A DNA stretch of 64,000 bases from Azoarcus sp. DN11 (GCF_003628555.1 NZ_CP021731.1:1488001-1552000), one strand, 5' to 3'. Numbered from the stretch's first letter, positions 1-12,003 are shown. Notes: generated by a model not told the origin, from the sequence alone. Numbers and translations are program-made.

Positions 1-680
<680 letters not shown>

Positions 681-697
681 TGCCTGTCGGATCCTTT

Positions 698-714
698 CGG
701 CACGGCGATTGCTT
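698..714 (+). promoter_or_regulatory. Sigma-54 (-24/-12) promoter of fliE
   Basis: The sequence CGGCACGGCGATTGCTT has GG at 699-700 and GC at 711-712, exactly ten bases apart, as required for RpoN promoters (consensus TGGCAC-N5-TTGC). It lies about 45 bp before the fliE start and just after the gene for a sigma-54 activator, which is the likely regulator. Confidence 0.8.
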
Positions 715-758
715 TGCTAGACTGAGCACATCGGATACTCGGTCTCGAGGTCGAGCGT

Positions 759-1082
759 ATGGACACGCGTGGAATCAATCAGATGATCGGCGAACTGCGC
801 GCCACCGCCCAGGCGGCGGCTGCCAAGCCGGCGGCCGCCAGCACCCAGGCCGCGGGTGGCGTCGACTTTGCCGAGGTCCTGCAGGGCGCCCTCAAGGACG
901 TGAGTGCCGCGCAGCAGGAAGCCCGCGGCATGGCGCAGGACTTTTCCGCCGGCGATCCGAACGTGAATCTGCAGGACGTGATGGTCAACCTGCAGAAGGC
1001 CAACCTCTCGTTCCAGCAGATGGTGCAGGTCCGCAACCGCCTCGTCACGGCGTATCAGGACATCCTCAACATGCCCGTTTGA
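759..1082 (+). CDS. fliE: Flagellar hook-basal body complex protein FliE
   Basis: A 107-residue protein, the usual FliE length. The N-terminus carries the low-complexity Ala-rich stretch typical of the family. The C-terminus has the conserved signature DPNVNLQDVMVNLQKANLSF followed by QMVQVRNRLVTAYQDILNMPV. FliE links the MS ring to the proximal rod and is an early substrate of the flagellar export gate. It starts about 45 bp downstream of a sigma-54 promoter and is the only rod gene in view. In related bacteria fliF and fliG usually follow; here the next gene is an oppositely oriented kinase, so fliE stands alone. Confidence 0.95.
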   Translation: MDTRGINQMIGELRATAQAAAAKPAAASTQAAGGVDFAEVLQGALKDVSAAQQEARGMAQDFSAGDPNVNLQDVMVNLQKANLSFQQMVQVRNRLVTAYQDILNMPV

Positions 1083-1105
1083 GGGCGTCCGGAACCAGCA
1101 CAGGA

Positions 1106-3796
<2,691 letters not shown>

Positions 3797-3922
3797 GGGC
3801 AGAAATCTTGCGCGCTGGATGAAGCCGTAAGGTCGCCGAATTCGTAAATAAAGGTCTGGCGAGATTGGTCGGCAGAATAGCGCTGCCGGTTTGCCCCGAT
3901 TCGTTCCCGGTGGTGGGCGGGG

Positions 3923-4693
3923 TCAGCGCTCGCCGCGCATTCTCCGCTCCCGTTCGAGCTTGAACATGTAACGCTGGACTCTCGCGGTGGCCTGGTTCGA
4001 CAAGCCCATGAACTCGCAGCCGGCGCGCCGCACCTTCACTCCGTTCGCTTTCTCGACCTCGAACAGATTCCGGACTTTCAGGCGCACCGCCAGCGGATCG
4101 CCGTCCGGCAGCCGGAGCACGCAGTCGCTGAACTCGGCGCCAGCCACGAACTCCAGTTCCCGCGGCGGGACCAGGATGGCGAGCCCGCCGCCGCTGATGT
4201 CCAGGATGCGCGCCCGAACCTCGTGGCGCCTGCCGTCACCGGCCGCATGGGTGATCACGCAGACGAGCGGATCGGCCTGCAGGGTCGGCAGGCGGTAATA
4301 CTCGCGCCGCTGCAGGCGCAGCACGCTCTCGGGCAGCGCCGCGCGCAGTGCCGGCCGGCCGTCGTACATGATGCGTGCCGGAGCCTGTAGCGCGAATTGC
4401 AGCTTCACGTTGTCGAGGCGGGTCGTGCAGACGAGTTGCGCCGCGTTTCCCGCCCGGGCGTTGCGCGCGTCGTCGGGGCAGGCGTCGATGATCAGCGTTC
4501 CGTCGTCGATGACGGCGACCGCCAGGGTGATGAACGATTCGTCCTGGTCGATGAAGGCCGAGAGGAGCAGGCGCTTCTCCACCACGGCAGCGAGCAACCG
4601 ATGGATCTCGCGCGGGTCGTGCACGGCGTAGCGCGCGAAGGCCTCGGGGTCCAGCGGACGCTGCTGCGTCGCGGCTTCGGGTAGTGGCGGCAT
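3923..4693 (-). CDS. ycgR: PilZ-domain flagellar brake protein YcgR
   Basis: A 256-residue protein with the two-part YcgR layout: an N-terminal YcgR domain (about 1-115) and a C-terminal PilZ domain (about 120-245). The c-di-GMP binding motifs are visible: RREYYR (RxxxR) and DISGGG (D/NxSxxG). In the family, c-di-GMP-bound YcgR contacts the flagellar motor and slows or biases rotation. It is the last gene of the minus-strand flagellar run that begins with fliC. The GGDEF protein at 10160-11968 could supply its ligand, which is an inference from proximity. Confidence 0.85.
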   Translation of the reverse strand: MPPLPEAATQQRPLDPEAFARYAVHDPREIHRLLAAVVEKRLLLSAFIDQDESFITLAVAVIDDGTLIIDACPDDARNARAGNAAQLVCTTRLDNVKLQFALQAPARIMYDGRPALRAALPESVLRLQRREYYRLPTLQADPLVCVITHAAGDGRRHEVRARILDISGGGLAILVPPRELEFVAGAEFSDCVLRLPDGDPLAVRLKVRNLFEVEKANGVKVRRAGCEFMGLSNQATARVQRYMFKLERERRMRGER

Positions 4694-4745
4694 GGGAATC
4701 GGGGCAAGCCGGGCAGGTGCAAAGCACCGTTTATAGCACGATCGA

Positions 4746-5063
4746 CTAGGAGTGCGGTTGCCCAGCTGGTGGTGCGCCGGCCGCGGACGAGCCCTGCTCG
4801 ACGCGATAGATCCACGCCAGCAGTTCGGCCACCGCGACGTAGAGTTCGGGCGGAATGCGGGCGTCGAGATCGACCTGCATCAGGAGACCGACCAGTTCCG
4901 GCGATTCATGGACGAATACGCCGGCTTCGCGAGCGCGCTCGATGATCTCGCGCGCAATCAGTCCGCGGCCCTTCGCGACCACCCGCGGTGCGGCGTCGCC
5001 CTTGCTGTAGGCCAGCGCGACCGCTTCGCCGCGCGGATTCGCGTCCCGGTCAGCTTCCGCCAT
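4746..5063 (-). CDS. Stand-alone FlhB C-terminal (FhlB/FlhX-like) domain protein
   Basis: About 105 residues starting at MAEADRDANPRG. It aligns with the cytoplasmic domain of the export-gate switch protein FlhB (AVALAYSKGDAAPRVVAKG, then a helix ending in AELLAWIYRVE) but has no membrane segments. The self-cleavage motif NPTH of FlhB is NPRG here, so autocleavage is not expected. FhlB/FlhX proteins of this kind are known beside fliK and can partly replace the FlhB C-terminal fragment in substrate switching. Its ATG lies inside the end of fliK (14-bp overlap), suggesting translational coupling. This start was preferred to one 90 bp upstream, which adds only out-of-family Arg/Ser-rich residues. 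Confidence 0.8.
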   Translation of the reverse strand: MAEADRDANPRGEAVALAYSKGDAAPRVVAKGRGLIAREIIERAREAGVFVHESPELVGLLMQVDLDARIPPELYVAVAELLAWIYRVEQGSSAAGAPPAGQPHS

Positions 5064-6204
5064 CACGGCGCTCCGCGACGAAACCGGTGAGCGGGACGTT
5101 GGCGGCCTCGAGCGCGCTGTCGAGCCGCCCCCGGGCGCGGTCGAGCGCCGCAACCGTGGTGGCGTCGTCGGCGAGCAGGCGCAATGCCACGCCCGCCGGC
5201 GTCAGGACCAGGCGCGCCTCGACTCCGCCGAGCCGCGGCAGGGCGAGGCGCAGCGTGGTCTTCCATTCGGCTGCCGGCTCGTCCCCGCCCGCGCCGTCAT
5301 CACGCCGCGGGTCCTCGATTTCCCATTCCATCGACTGTCCCGGCCAGACCTGGCCTTGCCAGACGTAGTTCTGCGTCGCCATCGCATCGAGTTGCTGATA
5401 GACGACGGGTGCCAGCCGGTCCGGAATCGCGGTCGTGCGTGTTCCGGCGGACGCCGAGGGATTCGAGCCTGCCGCCGTTCCCGTATCCTGCACGGCGGAT
5501 GTCGCATCCGGCGGCGGCGTGCCGGTCGCGAATTCGCCCGTTGCCCGTACCGGGGGCGCATGGCGGGCGATCGTTGCCGCGTCGGCCGGGTTGGCCGAAG
5601 GCGTGCCAGGCGGGCGAGCCAGTTCGCCTTGCGGCTCCTGCAGCAGGGACGCGGTATCGAGTTTTCCGGAGATCCACTGCAACTGGTGCGATTCGTAGAA
5701 CAGGCCGCTCTGGGACAGGGCCTGTCGTAGCGCCGGGGCGAGCGTCGCGGCGGCATCGTTTGCCGGCGGTACGGCGACGACGGGTTTGCCGCCGGCGAGC
5801 GTGGCAGCCTGGGGCGCTGGTTGGCCGGTAAGCAGAAAGCCGATCAGCCGCCCGGTTGCGCTGAGTGCGGGGCGCGCGCCTTCGTTGCCGGCAAGCAGCG
5901 GTTCCGCGAGCTGCGCGAACACCGCTTTCGGCGTGCTTTCGGTGACGACCAGTTCGAGCGTATCGCCCGATTTCGCCGACTGACCGAGGGCAAGCGTGTA
6001 ATCGCGACCCGCGACAATCGCCCTGAAGGTGCCATCGGGCAACTGACGGTCGATCGTCGCGACGAAGCGCTCGCCGGGCATAAGCTCCGGCAGGCGCGCC
6101 TGAAGTTCGCGGCCGCGCGTCAGGCCCGTAAGTGGCGGCTCGCTGTCGAAGAGGCTCGCCTCCGTGAGCAGACGCAGGCGGGCGGCGAGATCGGAGGGGA
6201 TCAT
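5050..6204 (-). CDS. fliK: Flagellar hook-length control protein FliK
   Basis: A 384-residue protein. The middle (about 90-270) is rich in Ala, Pro, Thr and Gly and poorly conserved, as expected for a molecular ruler. The last ~100 residues form the FliK C-terminal domain (EWKTTLRLALPRLGGVEARL, then VALRLLADDATTVAALDRARGRL), which signals FlhB to switch from hook to filament export. It lies between fliT and the FlhB-domain gene, which matches a shared role in the export switch. The short family-specific sequence makes the name depend partly on this context. Confidence 0.8.
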   Translation of the reverse strand: MIPSDLAARLRLLTEASLFDSEPPLTGLTRGRELQARLPELMPGERFVATIDRQLPDGTFRAIVAGRDYTLALGQSAKSGDTLELVVTESTPKAVFAQLAEPLLAGNEGARPALSATGRLIGFLLTGQPAPQAATLAGGKPVVAVPPANDAAATLAPALRQALSQSGLFYESHQLQWISGKLDTASLLQEPQGELARPPGTPSANPADAATIARHAPPVRATGEFATGTPPPDATSAVQDTGTAAGSNPSASAGTRTTAIPDRLAPVVYQQLDAMATQNYVWQGQVWPGQSMEWEIEDPRRDDGAGGDEPAAEWKTTLRLALPRLGGVEARLVLTPAGVALRLLADDATTVAALDRARGRLDSALEAANVPLTGFVAERRDGGS

Positions 6205-6251
6205 CGTGAGCGCTCCTGTGTCTTGAGACCGTCCGGAGGCCGGTCAGATCC

Positions 6252-6581
6252 TCAGGGGCCGAATGCGCCGTAAGCGGCGCGCACGGCGCGGTCGCGGGCC
6301 GTGCCGGACAGCAGTTTGCGCACGCTGGCGAGCCACGGCTCGACGTGGCTGCGGATTTCGGCGTCGTTCCCGAGCATCGTGGCGATGAGCTCCGCCTTGT
6401 GCGCCGCCGCGTCGGCGCCAAGGGGTTCCTGTGCCGCGTCTGCGGTGTGAACGATCTCGTCGCGCAACGCTGCCATCTCGCGTTCCAGCGTGACGAGGCG
6501 GTCCCAGTCGTTCGCCCGCGCCGCTTCGACCATCGCCGCCGACACCGTGCTCATCGCTTCATACAGGGCGAGCGACGACAT
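6252..6581 (-). CDS. fliT: Flagellar export chaperone FliT
   Basis: A 109-residue, mainly helical protein starting MSSLALYEAMSTVSAAM. Size, charge pattern (NDWDRLVTLEREMAALRDEI) and position directly after fliS fit FliT, the chaperone of the filament cap protein FliD. FliT sequences diverge strongly, so the identification leans on gene order fliD-fliS-fliT. An upstream in-frame start would add 22 residues running into the fliS coding region; the chosen ATG lies 10 bp after fliS. Confidence 0.75.
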   Translation of the reverse strand: MSSLALYEAMSTVSAAMVEAARANDWDRLVTLEREMAALRDEIVHTADAAQEPLGADAAAHKAELIATMLGNDAEIRSHVEPWLASVRKLLSGTARDRAVRAAYGAFGP

Positions 6582-6591
6582 GGCGTCCCCC

Positions 6592-7008
6592 TCAGGCCGC
6601 GACGTTTGCTGCCGTGGTGCCCGGGGCAATCCCGGCCCAGGCTTCACGCAGGGTTTCGAGGAGTCCGTGCACTTCGTCGAGGGCAGGGCGGCTGTTGTGC
6701 AGGTTGGCGTAGAGCAGCCGTTCGCTCATATAGTCGTACAAGGTCGCCAGGCGCGCGGCGAGTTCGCCGCCGGCGTTCAGATCCAGGCTCGCCTTGAGGC
6801 CGTTCATGATGATCTCGATCGCCTTGGAGATCGCCTGGCCCTTTCCCCGGATATCCTGGTTTTCCATCGCCGCGGATGCGGTGCCGACGGAGAGCAGGGC
6901 GCCGTCGAACAGCATCAGGATGAGCTGATGCGGGTCTGCGGTGCTGACCCCGGTTTCGACGCCGACTTGGGCATACGCGGCGGCGCGATTGGGGAATGAA
7001 CCGAACAT
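6592..7008 (-). CDS. fliS: Flagellin chaperone FliS
   Basis: A 138-residue protein beginning MFGSFPNRAAAYAQVGVET. The family core is clear: the N-terminal YxxxxVET region, then DPHQLILMLFDGAL and the basic helix KAIEIIMNGLKASLD. FliS holds flagellin monomeric in the cytoplasm until export. It sits between fliD and fliT with gaps of 16 and 10 bp, so the three are very likely cotranscribed. The start at MFGSF is the family start; 14 extra in-frame residues upstream fall in the intergenic gap. Confidence 0.93.
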   Translation of the reverse strand: MFGSFPNRAAAYAQVGVETGVSTADPHQLILMLFDGALLSVGTASAAMENQDIRGKGQAISKAIEIIMNGLKASLDLNAGGELAARLATLYDYMSERLLYANLHNSRPALDEVHGLLETLREAWAGIAPGTTAANVAA

Positions 7009-7024
7009 TACACGCTCCTGTTTG

Positions 7025-8338
7025 CTAGCCGATCTTCGGCAAGTTCGCAATTTGCTGGGTGAGGAAGCTGCTGGTCTGCGTCATGCTGGAAACCATCGAA
7101 TCGAGTGCCGTGAATTGGGCGCGGTAGCGCTTCTCGATCTGCTCCAGCCGGACGTTCAACGCGTCGCGCTGCTTGCCAAGCGCCTTGATGGAGGCATTGA
7201 TGCCGTCCGTGCGGCCGGCGAGCAGGCCAGCGCTGCCGAGGAAGCCATCCAGCATCGTCGACAGCGTCGCGGCGAAACCGGTGATGCTCCCGCCGCCGCT
7301 GAAGAATCCCCCCACGTCCTTGCTGTGGTCCTTCAGCGCGGTAGTGAGCTTGGTGTTGTCGATCGCGAGCGTGCCGTCGGCCTGGAAAGCGATGCCGAGG
7401 TCGGAAAGCCGCTGCACGCCGGCAAAACCTGATAGCGCGCCGCCGATCAGGCCCCGGAGTCGGCTCTGAATCGAGCGGGCGGTCGAATCGCCGGTCAGGG
7501 TCGAGGCCCGGCGGGTGTTCGGGTCGAAGGCCGTCAGGTTCTTGATCGCGTTGTTGGCGTCATTGTAGGCCTTGACGAAGGCGCCCAGCGCGTTGCTGGC
7601 GGCGCTGGGGTCGTCGGCTACCGCTAGTCTGGCGGCAGTCGTGGTTTCCTTGGTGAGCGTCAGCGTCACGCCAGTGAGGGCGTCGCTGATCGTGTTGCTG
7701 GCGCGCGAGATCGAGATCCCGTCGATCGTCAGCGCCGCATTCTTCGCCGCCTGAACCTGGTAAAGGCTGGTTTCGATGCCGAGACCGGTTGCGGTAAACG
7801 CGTTGGCAGCGCCCGTGTTCTGGCCGGTGAGGACGAGTTGCTTCGCCGTCCCGTTATCGATGACGTTCGCGGTGATGCCGAGGTTGCCGCCATTGATGGC
7901 GTCACGCAGTTGCTCGATGGTGCCGCCGGCAAAGTTCAATGTCTTGGTCTGGCCGCCGATCGTCACCGACAGGGTGCCCGCACCGGGTACAAAGGTCGTG
8001 GTGCTATTGGTCGCGGAGCGCTGGGCGGCAGCGAGGGTCGTCACCTGGATCGCATAACTGCCGACCGCGGCCGCTGATGCCGCGGTCGCAGTGAAGCCGG
8101 CGTCGGCGGCTGGGGTGGCAATTTTCGCGGAAAATTTTGTCGGGTCCTTGAGGGCGTCCGACGCCGTCTGCAAGGCGGACAGGACGCTCTTGAGTTGCCC
8201 GAAGGCCGAGAGCTTCGCCTGGTAGCTGGATTCCTTGGCCGCAAGCGCCGTCAGCGGGCGCTGCTCGACTGCCATCAACTGCCCGACCAGGCCGTTGACG
8301 TCGAGTCCCGATCCGAGTCCATTTGCGGTGAGTGCCAT
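7025..8338 (-). CDS. fliD: Flagellar filament cap protein FliD
   Basis: A 437-residue hook-associated protein 2. The N-terminal region GLGSGLDVNGLVGQLMAVEQ is the standard FliD_N motif. The C-terminal coiled region (RLEQIEKRYRAQFTALDSMV) and the ending MTQTSSFLTQQIANLP are the FliD_C signature. FliD forms the pentameric cap under which flagellin subunits fold as they leave the export channel. It follows flaG by 11 bp and precedes fliS by 16 bp, the common flaG-fliD-fliS order. Confidence 0.95.
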   Translation of the reverse strand: MALTANGLGSGLDVNGLVGQLMAVEQRPLTALAAKESSYQAKLSAFGQLKSVLSALQTASDALKDPTKFSAKIATPAADAGFTATAASAAAVGSYAIQVTTLAAAQRSATNSTTTFVPGAGTLSVTIGGQTKTLNFAGGTIEQLRDAINGGNLGITANVIDNGTAKQLVLTGQNTGAANAFTATGLGIETSLYQVQAAKNAALTIDGISISRASNTISDALTGVTLTLTKETTTAARLAVADDPSAASNALGAFVKAYNDANNAIKNLTAFDPNTRRASTLTGDSTARSIQSRLRGLIGGALSGFAGVQRLSDLGIAFQADGTLAIDNTKLTTALKDHSKDVGGFFSGGGSITGFAATLSTMLDGFLGSAGLLAGRTDGINASIKALGKQRDALNVRLEQIEKRYRAQFTALDSMVSSMTQTSSFLTQQIANLPKIG

Positions 8339-8349
8339 GTCCGTCTCCT

Positions 8350-8712
8350 TCAGGCGTGCTGTCTGACCAGCAGCCCCTGCAGTTTATCGAGCGCTTTGGC
8401 GATCGCGAGGATTTCTTCCGACGGGATCTGCTTGATCACTTCGTCGGTGCTGCTGTCGATGATCTTGATGACGGTGCGGCCCGTGTTGTCATCAATCGAA
8501 AAGAGCAAATTCTGCGCCACGGGAGCAAGCGCTTTGCGCACTTCATCGAGCGCGTGGCCGATCCGGGTGGCGTCCGCTGATCCCGCGGTGCCGGGTACAG
8601 GCGTTTCCGCGCTCACGCCCGCGGCTTGCCGTACTGCCGGGTTCGATGCTTCCGGACCCGCGAGCTGCTGCGCGAGGTTTGCAGCCGCCGGCGGGATGGG
8701 TTGAATGCTCAT
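8350..8712 (-). CDS. flaG: FlaG family protein
   Basis: A 120-residue protein with a variable Ala/Pro-rich N-terminus and the FlaG core at about 60-115: NLLFSIDDNTGRTVIKIID followed by TDEVIKQIPSEEILAIAKAL. FlaG is found between flagellin and FliD genes in polarly flagellated bacteria and affects filament length; its biochemistry is unclear. It follows fliC after 79 bp that contain a strong hairpin, and precedes fliD by 11 bp. Confidence 0.9.
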   Translation of the reverse strand: MSIQPIPPAAANLAQQLAGPEASNPAVRQAAGVSAETPVPGTAGSADATRIGHALDEVRKALAPVAQNLLFSIDDNTGRTVIKIIDSSTDEVIKQIPSEEILAIAKALDKLQGLLVRQHA

Positions 8713-8735
8713 GATGTCTCTCCCTCATGGGGCAA

Positions 8736-8765
8736 CGGCGCGGGACTCTTGCGAATCCCGCGCCG
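8736..8765 (-). terminator. Hairpin after fliC
   Basis: A perfect 10-bp stem (CGGCGCGGGA with TCCCGCGCCG) and a 10-nt loop lie 27 bp past the fliC stop. No strong T-run follows on the minus strand, so it may be a partial terminator or an mRNA 3'-end stabiliser that keeps flagellin mRNA more abundant than the downstream flaG-fliD message. Confidence 0.5.
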
Positions 8766-8791
8766 TGCGTTCGTGGGACGCCTTGCCTTGC

Positions 8792-9967
8792 TTAGCCGCG
8801 GAGCAGGCTCAGCACGTTGTTCGGCAGCGAGTTCGCCTGGGCGAGCATCGCGGTGCCGGCCTGCTGCAGGATCTGGCCACGTGTCAGGTTGGCGGTCTCG
8901 ACCGCAAAGTCCGCATCGCGGATCCGACTGCGCGACGCCGTCAGGTTTTCCGAAGTCGTGTTCAGCGTGGCAACCGTCGAAGCGAAGCGGTTCTGGATCG
9001 CACCGAGATCGGCACGGGCGCCATTGACCGCGTTGAGGGCTCCGTCCATCGCCAGAATCGCATTGTCTGCGCCCGCTACACTCGAAACGTCCAGATTCGT
9101 GAACCCGGTTTGCGCCGTGCCAGTGGTAGCGGTGACGGCCGCAGTACCGAAGGTCAGACCTGTAGCGTTCTGCGTGGCGGTCTGATTGGCGGCAGCACCG
9201 CCGATTACGATGGGGGTTCCCGTGGTAGAGGTCAGGGTGATCTTGCCCGTCGTTGCGTCAGCGCTGGCCGTAACGTTAGAGGTTGCCGTTGTCGCATTGA
9301 TTGCTGTGGCGACGGCGGCGCCTTGCGCTACGGGAGTCGCACCGGCGGCGACCGCCCCGACAGAAACGCCATTGATCGTCAGATCGCCTGCAGCTAGTGC
9401 TCCGACAGCCGGTGCATTGCCCGCGGCGGTCGTATATGCGACGGAAGTCCAACTTCCCAGTGCCGCAATCTTGGCGTTGGCAATTCCCGAGATGGTGATC
9501 GTCTGGCCCTGATCCGCGCCGACCTGGAAGTCCTGGTTGGTGAAGCTGCCGTCGAGCAGTTTCGTGCCGTTGAACGAGGTCTGGTTCGCGACGCGGTCGA
9601 TCTCGGCCTTGAGCTGCACCACTTCCTTCTGCAGTGCTGCACGGTCGTTGGCGGAGTTCGTGGCGTTGCGCGACTGGACGGCCAGTTCGCGGATACGCTG
9701 GAGGTTGTTGCCGATTTCGCTCAGCGCACCTTCTGCCGTCTGGGCTAGGGAAATACCGTCGTTGGCGTTGCGGGCAGCCTGGTTCAGGCCGCGGATCTGG
9801 GCGTTCATGCGCTCGGAAATCGCGAGACCGGCGGCGTCATCCTTTGCGCTGTTGATGCGCAGACCGGAGGAGAGGCGCTGCAGCGAGGTGGCGAGCGAAC
9901 TCTGCGAGGTGGTCAGGTTGCGTTGCGCGTTCAGCGAGGCAACGTTGGTGTTGATGACTTGTGCCAT
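8792..9967 (-). CDS. fliC: Flagellin
   Basis: A 391-residue flagellin. Both conserved ends are present: MAQVINTNVASLNAQRNLTT and LSSGLRINSAKDDAAGLAIS at the N-terminus, and SENLTASRSRIRDADFAVET plus QILQQAGTAMLAQANSLPN at the C-terminus. The centre (about 180-320) is variable, rich in Ala, Thr and Gly, and forms the surface-exposed part. The start is the family MAQVI; the upstream in-frame residues fall in the 5' leader. A sigma-28 promoter ends about 94 bp upstream, so the gene is probably expressed late, after hook completion. Only this flagellin gene is in the window. Confidence 0.97.
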   Translation of the reverse strand: MAQVINTNVASLNAQRNLTTSQSSLATSLQRLSSGLRINSAKDDAAGLAISERMNAQIRGLNQAARNANDGISLAQTAEGALSEIGNNLQRIRELAVQSRNATNSANDRAALQKEVVQLKAEIDRVANQTSFNGTKLLDGSFTNQDFQVGADQGQTITISGIANAKIAALGSWTSVAYTTAAGNAPAVGALAAGDLTINGVSVGAVAAGATPVAQGAAVATAINATTATSNVTASADATTGKITLTSTTGTPIVIGGAAANQTATQNATGLTFGTAAVTATTGTAQTGFTNLDVSSVAGADNAILAMDGALNAVNGARADLGAIQNRFASTVATLNTTSENLTASRSRIRDADFAVETANLTRGQILQQAGTAMLAQANSLPNNVLSLLRG

Positions 9968-10060
9968 GATGGTTCCCCTAGTGAGAGAGATGACTTCCGT
10001 TATCCCGGCTTCATGCCCCGTTTGCATCTTGCGCGGGCGTTTTGTCTGCCGTTGAATCCA

Positions 10061-10087
10061 TTAACGGAGGGGCGCGAAGAAACTTTA
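10061..10087 (-). promoter_or_regulatory. Sigma-28 (FliA) promoter of fliC
   Basis: On the minus strand the -35 box TAAAGTTT (10080-10087) matches the FliA consensus exactly. It is followed after 11 bases by TCCGTTAA (10061-10068), six of eight matches to GCCGATAA. The spacing is the sigma-28 optimum, and the position gives a leader of roughly 85-90 nt to the fliC ATG. Confidence 0.8.
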
Positions 10088-10159
10088 GGGGATTTAGCGG
10101 AGGCCCGCACAACCGGCATGGATGCATGACGGTGTGCGGGTATTCGGGTCGGAATGCCT

Positions 10160-11968
10160 TCATTCCCGGGGTTTGGCGATGACCTTGTTCTTGCCTGCCT
10201 GTTTGGCCTCGTACATCGCTGCGTCGGCGCGCCGGATCGCGGTGTCCATCGTGTCGGCGGGCGTCCACTCGGTGACGCCCGCGCTGAAGGTGATGAGCAG
10301 CCTGCTCTCGTGCGTCATGAAAAAATTGCGCGTGAGTTCGCGCTGCAGGCGTACGAGCGCCGCCTGAGCCTGGTCGAGGGTGGTGTCGGGGTAGAGGAGG
10401 ATGAACTCCTCGCCGCCGTGGCGCGAGAGGGTGTCCTGGGGGCGGAGGCTCTTCTGGACGATGGTGGTGAGGTGGATCAGGGCTTCGTCGCCGGTGCGAT
10501 GGCCGAAGCTGTCGTTGAGTTGCTTGAAGTTGTCGAGATCGAGCAGGGCGAGGCTCAGTGCACCGCCGTGGCGGCGCGCGCGGGCTGACTCCTTGTCGAA
10601 GGCCTCGGCAAGGCCGCGCCGGTTGAGTACGCCGGTGAGCTGGTCGTGGCGCATCAGGCGGCTGGCTTCGTCGAGCTGCTGCTGCAGTTCGGTCATGCGC
10701 ACTTCCGCTTCGTGGACGCGCTCACGCGTTGCTTGCAATTCGTCCCGCGAGCTGCGGGCCTGTTCGCGCATCGAGTGCGATTCACGCATGACTTCGCCGA
10801 GCACGTCGCCGATTTCGGCAATGTCGCGTGCAGCGGAAATCCGGTCGGCGCAGCTGCCGATTCGGTCGTGGTAGGTGCCGGTGGATTCCGCGAAGCTGGC
10901 GAGGTTGTCGACGAAGCCGGCCAGCATTTCCTTGAGCGAGCGCTGGGCTTCCGAGTAGTTGTGCTTGAGCTGGCTCTGCTTGTAGATGATGTCGCGCAGG
11001 CGGCGTTCGGCGTCGTCGATGAGGCGAACGTTCACCGGTTTGCCGAGGACGTCGCGCAGGAGTTCGATCTGGCCGCCGAGCCACCTGTCGTCGACGACGA
11101 TCTGGTCGATGTTCTCCAGCAGCAAGTGCAGCAGGTTGATGATACCCGCATGGATTTCGGCGCGATCCCCGCCAACCATCTCGAGGCGGTAGGCGAATTT
11201 GCGCAGCTGTGTGGCGATGGCGCGCAGATCTTCGGCGCTGGCGGCGGCTTTGACTGCATCGGAGAACTTGTCGGCTTCCTGCGCGAGATCGGGTTGCTCG
11301 GAAAGCAGGGGGGGCACTACCGTGTCGAGCACGAGTTGCAGGAGTTCCTGGGAGGCAGCCAGAAATTCGCCGGTTTCGCCGGGAGCAAGGACGCGCAGGG
11401 CAGGCGGGACGCTGTCGGCTGACCCGGAGGTGTCTGGAGCAGGACGTGTCGCGGTTTCGGCCGACGCCGGCAATACCGGTGACTCGGGGTCGGTCGCCGC
11501 CCGCGACCACGAGCGGACCAGTCCCTGGAGCCGCATGAACAGCGTTGCCGGATCGTTGGCGCCGAGGACGCGGTCGAGCGATTCGCGCTTGCGTGCGGTG
11601 GTCCATCCGACCTGCCTTGACTCCCAGTGCCGGAGGAGGGTGCCGATCAGTTCATTCCAGGGGGGCGGTTGGTCGATCCTGAGGCTGGCAAGATAATCGG
11701 CCAGTGCCTGTCGGCAGGCATCAGGATTGTTTTCCGAAAGCGCCTGATCGAGTTGGCGGGTGATCCTTGCCCGTTCGGCGGTGTCGCGCGGCAACTGGCG
11801 TGCGAGACCGCGGACGAACTTGTCCGGGAAAGGGCCGTCGGCTTCCGGGGTGCCTGCAACTTCGTAATACAGGCTGCGGAAATTGTCCGGAGTGGGTGAG
11901 ATGCGCCGCGCCGCAAACAGGCGCAGCACTTCGCGGGCTATTTCCGACGGCTGGGTGGGGGCGGACAT
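10160..11968 (-). CDS. GGDEF-domain diguanylate cyclase
   Basis: A 602-residue soluble protein. Residues 1-410 are a helical region without a recognised sensor domain, ending in a coiled coil (SSRDELQATRERVHEAEVRM). The C-terminal GGDEF domain (about 435-600) has the active site as GGEEF in LSRHGGEEFILLYPD. An RxxD product-inhibition site (RPQD) lies five residues before it, so an active, feedback-inhibited cyclase is expected. DHDQL-type start (RHDQLTGVLNRRGL) is also intact. It follows the flagellar genes on the same strand, and a PilZ receptor gene lies in the same cluster, so an effect on motility is likely but inferred. Confidence 0.9.
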   Translation of the reverse strand: MSAPTQPSEIAREVLRLFAARRISPTPDNFRSLYYEVAGTPEADGPFPDKFVRGLARQLPRDTAERARITRQLDQALSENNPDACRQALADYLASLRIDQPPPWNELIGTLLRHWESRQVGWTTARKRESLDRVLGANDPATLFMRLQGLVRSWSRAATDPESPVLPASAETATRPAPDTSGSADSVPPALRVLAPGETGEFLAASQELLQLVLDTVVPPLLSEQPDLAQEADKFSDAVKAAASAEDLRAIATQLRKFAYRLEMVGGDRAEIHAGIINLLHLLLENIDQIVVDDRWLGGQIELLRDVLGKPVNVRLIDDAERRLRDIIYKQSQLKHNYSEAQRSLKEMLAGFVDNLASFAESTGTYHDRIGSCADRISAARDIAEIGDVLGEVMRESHSMREQARSSRDELQATRERVHEAEVRMTELQQQLDEASRLMRHDQLTGVLNRRGLAEAFDKESARARRHGGALSLALLDLDNFKQLNDSFGHRTGDEALIHLTTIVQKSLRPQDTLSRHGGEEFILLYPDTTLDQAQAALVRLQRELTRNFFMTHESRLLITFSAGVTEWTPADTMDTAIRRADAAMYEAKQAGKNKVIAKPRE

Positions 11969-12003
11969 CGACGACAGCGTTCATGCGGACAAAGTGTTCG
12001 GCG

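Noticed and set aside
4694..4745. GGTGC/GCACC dyad upstream of ycgR considered as a terminator
   Set aside because: The stem is only 5 bp and no T-run follows on either strand.
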